Assembly: GCF_963576545.1 (NCBI RefSeq)
Contig: NC_083646.1
Location: 15,479,238-15,543,237, forward strand
DNA from: Limanda limanda
Lineage: Eukaryota > Chordata > Actinopteri > Pleuronectiformes > Pleuronectidae
Length of the DNA stretch: 64,000 nucleotides
Reading direction: 5' to 3'
Of this stretch, positions 63,376 to 64,000 are shown piece after piece. The notes under the pieces are model-generated. The model saw only the letters and a list, made by a program, of their open reading frames with translations, was not told the origin of the DNA and did not search any database. The stretch's first letter is position 1; each line of letters opens with the position of its first letter. Made by a program: the position numbers and the translations under genes.

Positions 63376-64000
63376 TGGTCACATAGGGTTAAATGCATGT
63401 ATGGCAGAAAACAGCAGGTGTTTTTGTCTGATTACGTTTTCTAAGAGATTTTGAGGACTTTCTGTGTTAAGTCAGGGGCCTTGCTCTTTGTAAGTTTAAA
63501 CTCAACAGTCTCTTTTTGATGCAACACTTTAATTGTGCAATCAGATTGTGGAAAATGGCATATGCACATCTTTAAATGACTTGGAACCACAAAGTGACTT
63601 TCATGTTTCTGGACGTTGAGTAAGACTTGGTAACTCAGATGGTTTCAAAGATAATACTCCTACAGGCAAATCTTTATATCGTCAGAAAATGTGATAAAAT
63701 AGTTTCCTTTACACTATCAGTGAAGAGTCACACGTCGACACTGAAAGCGCACACATACCTATATTTAGAAATGTTTTAAAAAACACATTTTTAACGCACA
63801 ACTCCATTCAGTCCACTCACCAGCTGTCACTCTTTGTTTAGGGATGATTTACACTCTCACTTACCCAATATTACAAAACTGCAGGTCACTGCTGAGTCAA
63901 TGCTGCAGAATGGAGACGTTGAGGTACCAGGCTCAGTTACTCATGCATGAGCATAGGTGTTTATCAGCACCAGACAGGAAAACATTTAAATGTGAGGGTG
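63376..64000. other. Upstream flank of the trypsinogen gene
   Basis: No gene, repeat or strong motif recognised in this last stretch. Confidence 0.4.

Overview
The window is vertebrate nuclear DNA, almost certainly from a teleost fish and probably a percomorph. The evidence is intron-containing genes with GT-AG junctions, long (GT)n, (GA)n and (TCC)n microsatellites, tRNA-derived SINE and MITE families typical of fish, a fish-type let-7 sequence, and an acanthopterygian style of compact intergenic spacing. There are no operons, CRISPR arrays or prokaryotic signals.

Layout. (1) 1-3.7 kb: the first coding exon (minus) of a calcium-activated K+ channel of the SK/IK family, KCNN4-like; its other exons lie to the left of the window, so 1-3358 is intron. 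A ~130-bp (GT)n tract sits just upstream. (2) 5.0-11.5 kb (minus): a complete BTG/Tob (APRO) family gene, BTG3-like, four coding exons, 296 aa, with a probable non-coding first exon and a promoter carrying a perfect CArG box. (3) 11.5-13.3 kb: AT-rich repeats, including a 341-bp duplication and a perfect 20-bp inverted repeat. (4) 13.3-41.3 kb: a large gene-free interval on the plus strand that holds two microRNA hairpins of one classical cluster, let-7 (32.2 kb) and miR-125a (38.6 kb), plus candidate exons and a poly(A) signal of a spliced non-coding host transcript. The cluster's usual miR-99/100 partner was not found by eye. (5) 40.3-41.3 kb: a 1-kb non-autonomous piggyBac-type transposon with 15-bp terminal inverted repeats and TTAA on both sides, ending 53 bp before the next start codon. 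(6) 41.4-45.9 kb (plus): spaca6, the sperm-egg fusion factor, nine coding exons, 337 aa. (7) 46-54.6 kb: intergenic, with SINE and other dispersed repeat pieces. (8) 54.6-58.4 kb (minus): has1, hyaluronan synthase, four coding exons, 574 aa. (9) 58.5-62 kb: intergenic. (10) 62.0-63.3 kb (minus): a complete trypsinogen, five exons, 247 aa, with a TATA-like box and a candidate PTF1 site.

The genes do not form one pathway. The notable point is the order let-7 / miR-125a / spaca6 / has1, which matches the order around human SPACA6-HAS1 on chromosome 19 with its miR-99b/let-7e/miR-125a cluster (established knowledge), so it is probably an ancient linkage group. Two motif classes occur far more often than chance across the whole window: near-palindromic RFX X-box half sites (GTTGCCATGG, 5 copies) and CTCF-core matches (6 copies), which may organise the regulatory domain. 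All exon boundaries were read by eye from frame continuity and splice consensus.
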